Shown: positions 21,803-31,282, counted from the stretch's first letter. The stretch is 64,000 nt of DNA from Alloactinosynnema sp. L-07 (GCF_900070365.1 NZ_LN850107.1:4774001-4838000); one strand, 5' to 3'. The notes: generated by a model not told the origin, from the sequence alone. Translations and numbers: made by a program.

Positions 21803-22663
21803 ATGCCCATCGACCCGTCCATCGCGATCGGCGCCGAACTGCCGGGAACGACGTTCACCTGGACCGCGAGCGACGTCCTGCTCTACCACCTAGCTCTTGG
21901 CGCGGGCGCCGACCCGACCAACCCGCGCGAACTGCGCTACACCCTTGAGAACGACCTCCACACCCTGCCCACCTTCGGCGTCGTGGCACCGAGCCTGCGG
22001 GTATTCGAGCCGCCCGCGGTCCGCTTCCCGGGTATCTCGATCGACTTGGCCAAGGTCCTGCACGGCAGCCAGGGCATCACCCTGCACGCCCCGATCCCCG
22101 TCGAGGGCAAAGCCCACATCAACGCCCGGATCACCGAGGTTTGGGACAAGGGCACAGCCGCCGTGATCGTCCAAGAAGCCACCGCGACAGCCGCCGACGG
22201 CACTCCACTATGGACAACAAGGTCCAGCATCTTCGCCCGCGACGAAGGCGACTTCGGCGGCTCCCGAGGCCCCTCACCAACAAAGTTCGAGCCGGCGGGC
22301 GAGCCGGACCTGGTGATCGACACCCCAGTCCTCCCCCAACAAGCCCTCCTCTACCGCCTATGCGGCGACCGCAACCCCCTCCACGCAGACCCCACCTTCG
22401 CCACGGCGGCGGGCTTCCCCGCCCCGATCCTCCACGGCCTGTGCACCTACGGAATGGTCTGCAAGGCCCTGACCGACACAGCCCTGGACGCCGACCCGAC
22501 CCGCATCCACTCCTTCGAGGCCCGCTTCGCAGGCGTCGTCTACCCCGGCGAAACCCTGCGCACCGAGGCCTGGCAAGTCGGCAACACCTGGCATGCGATC
22601 ACCACAGTCCCCTCCCGCCAGAACGCACCCGCCCTGACCGCCATCACCTTGACCTTCGAGTGA
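21803..22663 (+). CDS. MaoC-like enoyl-CoA hydratase (Rv3538/ChsH3-like)
   Basis: A 286-residue double hot-dog hydratase with the catalytic motif in LYRLCGDRNPLHADPTFA (Asp and His) followed by GFPAPILHGLCTYG. Length and sequence fit the peroxisomal-type hydratase Rv3538 of the M. tuberculosis cholesterol region, which hydrates the side-chain enoyl-CoA. The ATG at 21803 lies 10 bp after the kshB stop, so it belongs to the kshA operon. The N-terminal half is the degenerate hot-dog typical of this class. The exact sterol substrate is inferred from context. Confidence 0.85.
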   Translation: MPIDPSIAIGAELPGTTFTWTASDVLLYHLALGAGADPTNPRELRYTLENDLHTLPTFGVVAPSLRVFEPPAVRFPGISIDLAKVLHGSQGITLHAPIPVEGKAHINARITEVWDKGTAAVIVQEATATAADGTPLWTTRSSIFARDEGDFGGSRGPSPTKFEPAGEPDLVIDTPVLPQQALLYRLCGDRNPLHADPTFATAAGFPAPILHGLCTYGMVCKALTDTALDADPTRIHSFEARFAGVVYPGETLRTEAWQVGNTWHAITTVPSRQNAPALTAITLTFE

Positions 22664-23125
22664 GCGCGCGGCCAGGAGCGACACCAGTCATGCCCACACC
22701 GCCAACCCACCCAAGGCGCACCCGCCGCCTGAGCAGCATCGGGTGAAACTGGGCGATCACGCTGTGTCTGGGGGGACGGCGGCCCCTAAGCTGCCTGGCG
22801 TGTGGGGTGCCTTATCCGCCACCGCTTTTTCCCCACAGGGGCCGTCGTAGGGGCCCCAGGGACAGCGTGATCGCCCAGTTTCACCCGATGGTGCGAGCCC
22901 AACCACCCGGCCCGAACGCGACCGCGCTCCCCCGAGCTGGACCATGACCAAGCGGCGCGCGTTCTTACACTTTCCGCTACCGACCGACCACCCAAAAGAA
23001 GGACGAGATAGGCCAAAAGACCCTATTTAGGATCAGCCGCTCATACAATCGGTAACAACTTCTGCCCTCCTCGCGAGTCTCATAGCGCGATCCGCTGTGG
23101 ACGCTCCGAGCAAGGGGGCTGCGGT
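22664..23125. other. Intergenic region with a long inverted repeat
   Basis: No credible gene is present. The stretch holds the 29-bp inverted repeat at 22737-22890 and then an AT-richer part (about 22980-23060) that may contain the promoter of the secreted dehydrogenase gene. Confidence 0.5.
22737..22890. repeat. 29-bp perfect inverted repeat with 96-bp core
   Basis: The arms at 22737-22765 and 22862-22890 are exact complements (beginning CATCGGGTGAAACTGGGCGA). The GC-rich core contains further partial complementarity. The size of about 154 bp with near-terminal inverted repeats resembles a MITE or a strong structured terminator; no open frame lies inside. I see no clear target duplication. 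Confidence 0.65.
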
Positions 23126-26100
23126 ATGCGGCGAACCAGGCGGTTCCTGACGGCGGTAGCCACCCCCCTCCTACTCTGCGGCCTGATCCCAGTCGCAGCC
23201 GTAACCCTGCTAGCCACCCCCGCCGCCGCGCTCCCCGTCGGCTTCAGCGAGCAAGTCGTCATCAGCGGCCTAGTACAGCCAATGGCAGTCGAGTTCAGCC
23301 CCGACGGCCGCGTGTTCGTCGCCGAGAAGTCCGGCCTGGTGAAGGTGTTCGACGGACTCGCCGACACCACCCCCACCATCTACGCCGACCTACGCGCCAA
23401 AGTGCACAACTTCGCCGACCGCGGCCTGATGAGCCTGGTGCTGGCCCCGACCTTCCCCACCGACCCATCGGTCTACGTCCTCTACGCCCACGACGCCGCG
23501 ATCGGCGGCACCGCGCCGCGCTGGGGTCCGGGTGACGGCACCAACGACAACTGTCCCAGTCCGCCCGGCGCGACCGGCGACGGCTGCGTGATCTCCGGCC
23601 GACTGTCCAAACTGAACACCAGCGGCGCCGAGCAGGTGCTGATCGAGGACTGGTGCCAGCAGTACCCCAGCCACTCCGTCGGCGACCTCGCCTTCGGGCC
23701 CGACGGCTTCCTCTACGCCAGCGGCGGCGACGGCGCCAGCTACGTCTTCGCCGACTACGGCCAGGACGGCAACCCGCTCAACCCGTGCGGCGACCCACCG
23801 GGCGGCGTGGGCGGCGTCCAGACCGTGCCCACCGCCGAGGGCGGGGCGCTGCGGTCGCAGGACGTGCAGACCATGACCGACCCGCTCACCCTCGACGGCA
23901 CGGTCATCCGGATCGACCCGGTCACCGGCCAGGGCGCGCCCGGCAACCCGATGGCGGGCAGCGCCGACGCCAACGCGCGGCGGATCATCGCCGCGGGCCT
24001 GCGCAACCCGTTCCGCTTCGCCCTGCGGCCGGGGACCAGCGAGCTGTGGCTCGGCGACGTCGGCTGGGGCACCTGGGAGGAGATCAACCGGATCACCAGC
24101 CCGACCGACGGCGCCGTGGACAACTTCGGCTGGCCGTGCAAGGAGGGCACCTCGCCCAACGACGGCTACAACATCGGTCTGACGATGTGCAACCGGATCG
24201 TCAACAACACCGTGCCCACGGTGAACCCGCACTTCACCTACCAGCACGGACAGCCCGTCGTCTCCGGTGACGGCTGCTCGAACGGAACCGGTTCGTCGGT
24301 CTCGGGCGCCGCGTTCTACCCGAACGGCGTCTACCCGGACACCTTTGACGGCGCGTACTTCTTCGCCGACTACAGCCGCCGCTGCGTGTGGTTCATGCGA
24401 GCGGGTGCGGGCGGCGTGCCGGACCCGGCGACGCGCACGGTGTTCCAGACCGGCATCTTCCCCGTCGACCTGACCCTCGGTCCCAACGGCGACATGTACT
24501 ACGTCGACATCGCGATGGGCCAGGTCAAGCGGTTCCGGTTCAACGCCAGTGACCAGCCCCCGGTCGCCTCGATCACCGCGAACCCGAGGCAGGGCTCGCT
24601 GCCGCTCACGGTGTCGTTCAGCGCCACCGGCTCGGTCGACCCCGAGGGCGGCGCGCTCACCTACGCGTGGGATCTCGACAACGACGGCGCGTTCGACGAC
24701 GCCACCGGCGCCACCACCAGCCGCACCTTCACCGTCGCGGGCAGCTACGACGTCGGGGTCCGGGTCAGCGACGCGGGCGGCCAGTTCGACATCGCGCGCA
24801 CGGTCGTCGTCGCCGGATCCACCCCGCCGGTGGTGACCATGGCGACGCCCGCCTCCGGCTTCACCTGGGCGGTGGGCGACCAGATCGCGTTCAGCGGCTC
24901 GGCGACCGACGCCGAGGACGGCACCCTGCCCGCGTCCGCGCTGAGCTGGCGGGTGATCCTCAACCACTGCGTGACCATCGACGCCTGCCACGAGCACCCG
25001 CAGGTCGGCTTCGACGGTGTGGCGTCGGGCTCGTTCGGCGCCCCCGACCACGACTACCCGGCCTACCTGGAGATCCGGCTGACCGCCAGGGACAGCACCG
25101 GCGTCGAGACCACGGTGAGCAGGCGCCTTGATCCCAAGGTCTCCACCGTCACCATCGATACCGCGCCGTCCGGCCTGACGGCGAGCATCGGCACCAGGTC
25201 CGCCACCACGCCGTTCACCCACCAGGCGATCATCGGTTCACGCCAGAGCCTGTCGACCGTCGACCCGCAGACCCTTGGCGCCACCACCTACGGCTTCCAG
25301 AACTGGTCGGACGGCGGCGCGCGGTCGCACGACATCATCGTGCCCGCCGCGAACACCACCTACCGGGCGAACTTCGCCCCGATCAGCGGCGGGGACCCGA
25401 CGCTGGTGGCCGCGTACAGCTTCGATGAGGGCACCGGCACGACGCTGATCGACCGGTCCGGCAACGGCCACACCGGCACCCTGGCGGGCCCGACGTGGGC
25501 GGCGGCGGGTCGGTACGGCGGCGGTCTGTCGTTCGACGGTGTCAACGACATGGTCACGGTCAACGACTCCGCGCGCCTGGACCTCACCACGGCGATGACG
25601 CTGCAAGCGTGGGTGCGGCCGACGGTCAGCACCAGCTGGCGGACCGCGATCCTGAAGGAACGCCCGTCCGGCCTGTCCTACGCGCTGTACTCCGCGGGCT
25701 TCAACCAGCCTTCCGGCTACATCTCCAGCGGCCCTGACCACGACGTCACCGGACCGACCGCACTGCCCGCCAACACGTGGTCGCACCTGGCCATGACCTA
25801 TGACGGCACGACGATGCGGCTCTACGTCAACGGGACGCAGGTGGCCACCGCACCGCAGACCGCGGCGGCGCTGACGTCGGCCTCGCCGCTGCGCCTGGGC
25901 GGCAACACGATCTGGAGCGAGTGGTTCTCCGGCCAGCTCGACAACATTCGCATCCACAGCCGCGCCCTGTCCGCCGCCGAGATCGTCGTCGACCGCGACA
26001 CCGCGATCTCTGGTGACACGACCGCGCCCACCGCGCCGACCGGCCTCACCGCGGCGGGTTCGCTGGGCACCGCGACGCTGTCCTGGACCGCGTCGACCGA

Positions 26101-27229
26101 CAACGTCGCGGTGACCGGCTACGACATCCACCGCGCCACCACGGCGGGCTTCACCCCGTCCGCGGCGAACAAGGTCGCCACCAGCACCACGACCGGCCAC
26201 ACCGACCAGGGCCTCACCGCGGGCACCTACTACTACCGCGTCATCGCCCGCGACGGCGCGGGCAACGGATCCGCCCCGTCCAACGAGGCGTCGGCGACCG
26301 TCACCGCCGACACCACGCCGCCTTCGGTGTCGATCAGCACCCCCGCCGCGGGCAGTCAGCTGTCGGGCATCGTGCAGGTCATGGCGTCGGCGGCCGACAG
26401 CGGCGGGGTCGCCGGGGTCCAACTGCGCCTCGACGGGCAGCCCCTTGGCGGCGAGGACACGGTGTCCCCGTACGGGACCACGTGGGACACCCGCATCTCC
26501 ACCAACGGCACCCACGTCCTGACCGCGGTGGCCCGTGACGTCGCGGGCAACACCGCGACGTCGGCGCCGATCAACGTCACCGTGACCAACACCGAACCGC
26601 CACCGGGCGCACCCGTGGCCTCGTACAACTTCAATGAGGGCACGGGACCGACGCTGACCGACCGCACCGGCAAGGGCCACACCGGCACCATCACCGGCGC
26701 GAGCTGGTCGCCGGCGGGCAAGACCGGCGGCGCGCTGTCGTTCGACGGTGTCAACGATCTCGTGACCATCGCCGACGCCAACGACCTCGACCTCACCAAC
26801 GCGATGACGCTGGAGGGCTGGGTCCGACCGAGCGCGGGCGCGGACTGGCGGACGGTTCTGATGAAGGAACGACCGAGCGGCCTGTCCTACTCGCTCTACT
26901 CGGACAACGGCGCGGGCCGCCCGTCTGCCTACGTTCGTCTCCTCACGGCCGACGACTCCGCGACCGGGCCTTCCGCGCTGCCGCAGAACGCGTGGAGCCA
27001 TGTGGCGATGACGTTCGACGGCGCGACGATCCGTCTCTACGTCAATGGCGTGCAGGTCACGTCGGCCGCTGCTCCTGGGTCGGTGGCCGCTTCGACCGGG
27101 GCGCTGCGGATCGGCGGGAACTCGGTGTGGGGTGAGTACTTCGGCGGGCTGATCGACGACGTCCGGGTTTACAACCGGGTGCTCACGGCCACTGAGATCG
27201 GAGCAGACATGAACAACGCGGTGAGCTAG
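23126..27229 (+). CDS. Secreted glucose/sorbosone-dehydrogenase-like protein with PKD, LamG and FN3 domains
   Basis: A 1367-residue secreted protein. The signal peptide spans residues 1-35 (RRTRR, hydrophobic core, TPAAA). A PQQ-type sugar dehydrogenase beta-propeller covers about 37-475, with GLVQPMAVEFSPDGRVFVAE, GLRNPFRFALRPGTSELWLG and FFADY. A PKD domain (about 480-565), an Ig-like region, LamG-like jellyroll 1 (about 755-955), an FN3 domain, an Ig-like domain and LamG jellyroll 2 (about 1160-1367) follow. The two LamG copies share long identical stretches such as LSFDGVND and KERPSGLSYSLYS-like segments, showing internal duplication. It probably oxidises or binds carbohydrate outside the cell. 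No sterol link is seen. Confidence 0.85.
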   Translation: MRRTRRFLTAVATPLLLCGLIPVAAVTLLATPAAALPVGFSEQVVISGLVQPMAVEFSPDGRVFVAEKSGLVKVFDGLADTTPTIYADLRAKVHNFADRGLMSLVLAPTFPTDPSVYVLYAHDAAIGGTAPRWGPGDGTNDNCPSPPGATGDGCVISGRLSKLNTSGAEQVLIEDWCQQYPSHSVGDLAFGPDGFLYASGGDGASYVFADYGQDGNPLNPCGDPPGGVGGVQTVPTAEGGALRSQDVQTMTDPLTLDGTVIRIDPVTGQGAPGNPMAGSADANARRIIAAGLRNPFRFALRPGTSELWLGDVGWGTWEEINRITSPTDGAVDNFGWPCKEGTSPNDGYNIGLTMCNRIVNNTVPTVNPHFTYQHGQPVVSGDGCSNGTGSSVSGAAFYPNGVYPDTFDGAYFFADYSRRCVWFMRAGAGGVPDPATRTVFQTGIFPVDLTLGPNGDMYYVDIAMGQVKRFRFNASDQPPVASITANPRQGSLPLTVSFSATGSVDPEGGALTYAWDLDNDGAFDDATGATTSRTFTVAGSYDVGVRVSDAGGQFDIARTVVVAGSTPPVVTMATPASGFTWAVGDQIAFSGSATDAEDGTLPASALSWRVILNHCVTIDACHEHPQVGFDGVASGSFGAPDHDYPAYLEIRLTARDSTGVETTVSRRLDPKVSTVTIDTAPSGLTASIGTRSATTPFTHQAIIGSRQSLSTVDPQTLGATTYGFQNWSDGGARSHDIIVPAANTTYRANFAPISGGDPTLVAAYSFDEGTGTTLIDRSGNGHTGTLAGPTWAAAGRYGGGLSFDGVNDMVTVNDSARLDLTTAMTLQAWVRPTVSTSWRTAILKERPSGLSYALYSAGFNQPSGYISSGPDHDVTGPTALPANTWSHLAMTYDGTTMRLYVNGTQVATAPQTAAALTSASPLRLGGNTIWSEWFSGQLDNIRIHSRALSAAEIVVDRDTAISGDTTAPTAPTGLTAAGSLGTATLSWTASTDNVAVTGYDIHRATTAGFTPSAANKVATSTTTGHTDQGLTAGTYYYRVIARDGAGNGSAPSNEASATVTADTTPPSVSISTPAAGSQLSGIVQVMASAADSGGVAGVQLRLDGQPLGGEDTVSPYGTTWDTRISTNGTHVLTAVARDVAGNTATSAPINVTVTNTEPPPGAPVASYNFNEGTGPTLTDRTGKGHTGTITGASWSPAGKTGGALSFDGVNDLVTIADANDLDLTNAMTLEGWVRPSAGADWRTVLMKERPSGLSYSLYSDNGAGRPSAYVRLLTADDSATGPSALPQNAWSHVAMTFDGATIRLYVNGVQVTSAAAPGSVAASTGALRIGGNSVWGEYFGGLIDDVRVYNRVLTATEIGADMNNAVS

Positions 27230-29202
27230 TCCCTGGGCAGTCCGAGGACCCGCTCACCGGCCACCGTCAACAGGATCTGCTCGGTACCACCCGCGATGGA
27301 GAGGCAGCGGGACACCAGGAACTCACGCAGCACGGAGCGGGTGCCGTCGTCAACCGCGGCGCCCGCGCCGAGCAGGTCCACCGCCGTCTCCGCCACCGCC
27401 TGCCGGTGCCACACGCCGATCAGCTTGCGTACTCCCGATTCCGCGCCCGCCGATCCGTCCAGCGCGCGCAGCGTCGCTCTCAAGTCCACAAGGGACACCG
27501 CGGTCCCGTCCGCGATGTGCCCGCCCAGCCGATCAAGCACCACCGGGTCGGCGACCGGCCCCAACGCCGAGACCAGGGTCTCCACCGACTCGCCGACCGC
27601 CGAGCTGGACCCCATGGCGACCCGTTCGTCGGCCAGGGTCGCGCGGGCCAGCGACCAGCCGCCGTCGACCGCGCCGACCACGCAGTCGTCCGGCACGAAC
27701 ACATCGTCGAGGAAGACCTCGTTGAACATGGACTCCCCGGTGATCTCGCGCAGGGGCCGCAGGGTGATTCCGGGACTGGCCATGTCGACCAGGAAGTACG
27801 TGATCCCCTTGTGTTTGGCCACGTCCAGGTTGGTCCGGGCCAGACAGATCCCCCAGTCGGCCTCGCGCGCCCGCGATGTCCACACCTTCTGCCCGGTCAG
27901 CCGCCAACCGCCGTCGACTCGGACGGCGCGCGTGCGCAGCGACGCAAGATCCGAGCCCGCCTCGGGTTCGCTGAACAGCTGGCACCACGACAGCTCGCCC
28001 GCCAGGGTCGGGGCGACGAACCGGGACCGCTGTGCTTCGGTGCCATGGCGCAGGATCGTCGGCACCGCCCAGGCGCCGATCACCAGGTCCGGTCGGCGCA
28101 CCCCGGCGCGGTCCAGTTCGGCGTCGATGAGCAGTTGGGTGCGCGGGGAGGCGGCGAGTCCGAACGGCGCGGGCCAGTGCGGGGTCAGGTATCCGGACTC
28201 GACCAGGGCCGCCCGCTGGTCGCCCACCGGCAGCGCGCCGATCTTCTCGGCGAGCGCGCGGATCTCGTGGTCCACGCCGACATCGATCCCCAGCCGCCGC
28301 CGCGCGCCGCCGACCACCAGTTCGGCCGCCCGTCGCCGCCAGTGGCCCGAGCCGCCCGCCAGGGTCCGCAGGGACAGCGCGCGCCGCAGGGCGAGGTGGG
28401 CGTCGTGTTCCCAGGTGAAGCCGATCCCGCCGAGCACCTGGATACAGTCCTTGGCGTTGTCGACCGCGGCGTCGAGGGCGAGCGCACCGGCGACCGCGGC
28501 GGCCGACGGGTCGTCGGCGCGCGCGGCGTCCCATGCGACGGCGGCGGCGCGTTCGGACCGGCACAGCATCCGCGCGCAGAGGTGTTTCACCGCTTGGAAC
28601 ACGCCGATCGGTTTGCCGAACTGGGTGCGCGTCTTGGCGTATTGGACCGCGGTGTCCAGACACCACCGGGCCACACCCGCGGCCTCCGCGGCGGCCAGGG
28701 TGACCAGGAGGTCGGCGGTGCGGTCCGGGACGACCACCGGGTCGATTGGACGGGTCAGCGGGCGCGTCAGGTCCACCGCGTCGACCGGCTCGACCCGGAT
28801 GTCCACAACCTCCTGCCCCAACAGAAATCGCGGCACGCCCGCGTCGCACAACGGCAGCGCGACCCCGATCAGCGAACTGCCGTCGACCAGCCCCGGCAAC
28901 AGTTCCTTGGCCTCAGGTGTGCCGGTCTCGGCCAGCACCACCGCGGCCAGCGCCGCGCTCAGCAGCGGGCCGGGGAACAGCTCGTAGGCCGCCTGCTCCA
29001 GCGCGCAGGCCAGGTCGACCATGGTGCCGCCCGCGCCGCCGAGGTCGTCCGGCACGGCCAGGCCGAGCACGCCGAGTTCGATCAGTTCGGGCGACAGGGT
29101 TGTAACGTGTTCACGGACAAGCCGACGCGGTTCGACCCGCGCGGCCACCGCGCGAATGGCGTCCTGAATCACGCGCTGCTCTCCGGTGACCGCGATCGGC
29201 AA
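27226..29202 (-). CDS. fadE34: FadE34-like tandem acyl-CoA dehydrogenase
   Basis: A 658-residue protein made of two fused acyl-CoA dehydrogenase domains (about 1-320 and 330-658). This is the layout of FadE34/ChsE3 (Rv3573c), which oxidises the C5 sterol side-chain CoA ester. The first copy keeps RTQFGKPIGVFQAVKH and QVLGGIGFTWEHDAH but has an unusually short middle domain. The second keeps FSEPEAGSDLASL, LTGQKVWTS and the C-terminal AGGTEQILL. Start TTG 29202 follows AAGGAGGTC. It diverges from kstR as in M. tuberculosis, with a perfect KstR box between. Its stop overlaps the stop of the convergent secreted dehydrogenase gene by 4 bases. Confidence 0.9.
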   Translation of the reverse strand: MPIAVTGEQRVIQDAIRAVAARVEPRRLVREHVTTLSPELIELGVLGLAVPDDLGGAGGTMVDLACALEQAAYELFPGPLLSAALAAVVLAETGTPEAKELLPGLVDGSSLIGVALPLCDAGVPRFLLGQEVVDIRVEPVDAVDLTRPLTRPIDPVVVPDRTADLLVTLAAAEAAGVARWCLDTAVQYAKTRTQFGKPIGVFQAVKHLCARMLCRSERAAAVAWDAARADDPSAAAVAGALALDAAVDNAKDCIQVLGGIGFTWEHDAHLALRRALSLRTLAGGSGHWRRRAAELVVGGARRRLGIDVGVDHEIRALAEKIGALPVGDQRAALVESGYLTPHWPAPFGLAASPRTQLLIDAELDRAGVRRPDLVIGAWAVPTILRHGTEAQRSRFVAPTLAGELSWCQLFSEPEAGSDLASLRTRAVRVDGGWRLTGQKVWTSRAREADWGICLARTNLDVAKHKGITYFLVDMASPGITLRPLREITGESMFNEVFLDDVFVPDDCVVGAVDGGWSLARATLADERVAMGSSSAVGESVETLVSALGPVADPVVLDRLGGHIADGTAVSLVDLRATLRALDGSAGAESGVRKLIGVWHRQAVAETAVDLLGAGAAVDDGTRSVLREFLVSRCLSIAGGTEQILLTVAGERVLGLPRD

Positions 29203-29236
29203 GGCTGACCTCCTTGGTTCGGACCCTCGGCTACTA

Positions 29237-29250
29237 TAGAACGTGTTCCA
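29237..29250. promoter_or_regulatory. KstR box between fadE34 and kstR
   Basis: TAGAACGTGTTCCA matches TnnAACnnGTTnnA at every defined position. It can serve both fadE34 and autoregulation of kstR. Confidence 0.85.
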
Positions 29251-29280
29251 GTTTCGTGACCCGAACGAAGGACCAGTCCG

Positions 29281-29901
29281 ATGACCGCCAGCAACCGCCC
29301 CAGGGCGAACGGCCTGCTCACCGAGGAGGAACCCGGTTCGGCCGCCCAGCGCGACCGACGCAAGCGGATCCTCGACGCCACGATCGCCCTGGCGTCCAAG
29401 GGCGGGTTCGAGGCGGTGCAGATGCGCGCGGTCGCCGAGAAGGCCGACGTCGCGCTGGGCACGCTCTACCGCTACTTCCCCTCGAAGATCCACCTGCTGG
29501 TCACCGGACTGGCCCGCGAGCTCGAACGCGGCACCGAGAGGATGGACCGGGCCACGATCCCCGGGGCCACCCCGTACGAGCGCGTCCTGTTCGTCCTTGG
29601 CCGGGTCACCAGGGCCATGCAGCGCGACCCGCACCTGACCGAGGCGATGACCCGCGCGTTCATGTTCGCCGACGCGTCGGCCGCCGCCGAGGTCGACACC
29701 GTCGGCAAGCTGATGGACCGGATGTTCGGCCACGCCATGCACGACGAGCCGACCGAGGAGGACATGGCCGTCGCCCGCGTCATCGCCGACGTGTGGCTGT
29801 CGAACCTGGTCGCCTGGGTCACCCGGCGGGCCACCGCAAACGACGTGGCCGCCCGGCTGGAACTCACGGTTCGGCTGTTGCTGGGCAAGGACCAGAGCTA
29901 G
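29281..29901 (+). CDS. kstR: TetR-family sterol repressor KstR
   Basis: A 206-residue TetR protein. The helix-turn-helix lies at about residues 28-72 (RRKRILDATIALASKGGFEA and TLYRYFPSKIHLL). The sensor domain has RAMQRDPHLTEAMTRAFMFA and DVWLSNLVAWVTRRA, closely matching remembered M. tuberculosis KstR. KstR represses the early cholesterol genes (uptake, side chain, rings A/B) and is released by 3-oxo-cholestenoyl-CoA-type thioesters. Its place divergent from fadE34 is conserved. ATG 29281 is chosen; the N-terminal arm is shorter than in mycobacteria. A palindromic repeat begins at its stop codon. Confidence 0.93.
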   Translation: MTASNRPRANGLLTEEEPGSAAQRDRRKRILDATIALASKGGFEAVQMRAVAEKADVALGTLYRYFPSKIHLLVTGLARELERGTERMDRATIPGATPYERVLFVLGRVTRAMQRDPHLTEAMTRAFMFADASAAAEVDTVGKLMDRMFGHAMHDEPTEEDMAVARVIADVWLSNLVAWVTRRATANDVAARLELTVRLLLGKDQS

Positions 29902-29953
29902 GGCGTGTCCTGTGGATCACGGATACCGCCCGCCATGATCCGCAGGACATGCC
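29902..29953. repeat. REP-like palindrome, copy A
   Basis: Arms of 18 bp (29902-29919 and 29936-29953) pair with two mismatches around a 16-base loop. The unit recurs, inverted, at 63070-63123. It starts directly after the kstR stop, so it may also end transcription. Confidence 0.65.
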
Positions 29954-29999
29954 ATAACCCGTTCGGTCACTGGACCGGCGGGGGTCGCCCCGGCATGCT

Positions 30000-30623
30000 G
30001 TGCGCGTGCCTACCGAGAACACAGCTCCCGCGTTCGACCTGATCGGCAAGCGCTACGACGAGTCCTTCGTGGAACGCGACGTCCAGATCGCCGAGACCGC
30101 CTGGCTGATCGAGCGGCTGCCCGCGGGCGCCCGCGTGCTCGACCTCGGCTGCGGCAGCGGCCTGCCCAGCGCCAAGCAGCTGCTCGACGCCGGGTTCGAG
30201 GTCGTCGGCGTCGACGAGTCCCAGGTCATGCTCGATCTCGCCGCCGAGCAGGCCCCTGGCGCCACCTACCTGCGTGACGACCTGCGCGACACGGCGAAGT
30301 TCGGCGAGTTCGACGCCGTGGTGGCGTACTTCGCGCTGCTGATGCTGTCCAAATCCGACATCGAGGCCACGCTGGCCGCCATCCGCGCACAGCTGCGCGG
30401 CGAGAAGCTGCTGCTGATCAGCATGGTCCAGGGCGACTTCGACACGTTCCCGGTCAACTTCCTCGGCTCGCCCACCACGGTGTCGGCCTACCCGCCCGAC
30501 CAGTTGCGCCAGGTCGTCGCCGACGCCGGATTCGAGGTAACGCAACTGCTGGAGGTCGAGGCGATGGCCGAGCCGGGTCGCATCGAGGTCCAGCTCTACC
30601 TTCGCGCCAAAGTTGTCGACTAG
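30000..30623 (+). CDS. Class I SAM-dependent methyltransferase
   Basis: A 207-residue Rossmann-fold methyltransferase with motif I VLDLGCGSGLPSAKQL at about 44-59 and motif II VVGVDESQVML at about 67-77. The FDAVVAYFALLML segment fits motif IV. It starts at GTG 30000 or 30006. There is no substrate-specific domain, so the acceptor (lipid, small molecule or protein) cannot be named. It is convergent with the sigma factor gene, with a 4-bp stop overlap (30620-30623), and has no obvious link to the kstR gene upstream. Confidence 0.85.
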   Translation: MRVPTENTAPAFDLIGKRYDESFVERDVQIAETAWLIERLPAGARVLDLGCGSGLPSAKQLLDAGFEVVGVDESQVMLDLAAEQAPGATYLRDDLRDTAKFGEFDAVVAYFALLMLSKSDIEATLAAIRAQLRGEKLLLISMVQGDFDTFPVNFLGSPTTVSAYPPDQLRQVVADAGFEVTQLLEVEAMAEPGRIEVQLYLRAKVVD

Positions 30624-31282
30624 AGCCAGTCTGAAGCGCTGAGGGCGCCGCGCAGGCGGGTGAGTGCCCGGTGCTGAGCCACCCGAACGGCCGTCGCGGT
30701 CAGTCCGATCGCGACGGCCGTTTCCTGTGCGGAGAGGCCGACGACCAGACGCAGAACGAGGATCTCGCGCTGGCGGGGCGCCAGCGTCTCCAGGAGCTTG
30801 ACGAGCCTGCCGCGCATCTCGCTGCGCAGGGTCAGCTGTTCGGGGCCGAGGCCGACGTCGATGGTCTCGGGCAGGTCGGCGACGGGCTCGGAGCGGTCGC
30901 GGCCGGAGCGGCGATAGTAGTCGGCGACCTTGTGCGAGGCGATGCCGTAGACGAACGGCAGGAAGGACTCGCAGTCGTCGCTGTAACGCGGCAGCGCGCC
31001 GAGGACGGCGAGCAGGATCTCCTGGGCAACGTCGTCGGCGGAGGAGTAGGCCGACCCGGTGCGGCCGATGCGGGCCCGGCAGTAGCGCACGATGGCTGGG
31101 TTGATCCAGGTGAACAGGGTGCCGATCGCCTGGCGGTCGCCCTTGAGCGACGCGCCGACCAGTTCGTGGAACGCGGAGCTCTTGAGCCGCGCGAAGACCG
31201 CGTCCGTCCCGGTGGTCTTCGGGTCGGGCGCGGTGACCTCGGGCTCGAGGTCGGTGGAGGGCGGCCTGACAGCAGAACTCAC
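30620..31282 (-). CDS. SigD/ShbA-like ECF sigma factor
   Basis: A 220-residue sigma-70 factor with region 2 at about 45-120 (VRYCRARIG, SADDVAQEILLAVLGALPRY, FVYGIASHKVADYYR) and region 4 at about 150-215 (LAPRQREILVLRLVVGLSAQETAVAIGLTATAVRVAQHRAL). It strongly resembles M. tuberculosis SigD and Streptomyces ShbA, which drive housekeeping-sigma and stationary-phase genes. The Thr/Pro-rich N-terminal extension of about 40 residues is typical. No anti-sigma gene (RsdA) is adjacent, which is odd for a SigD homologue. Confidence 0.88.
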   Translation of the reverse strand: MSSAVRPPSTDLEPEVTAPDPKTTGTDAVFARLKSSAFHELVGASLKGDRQAIGTLFTWINPAIVRYCRARIGRTGSAYSSADDVAQEILLAVLGALPRYSDDCESFLPFVYGIASHKVADYYRRSGRDRSEPVADLPETIDVGLGPEQLTLRSEMRGRLVKLLETLAPRQREILVLRLVVGLSAQETAVAIGLTATAVRVAQHRALTRLRGALSASDWL

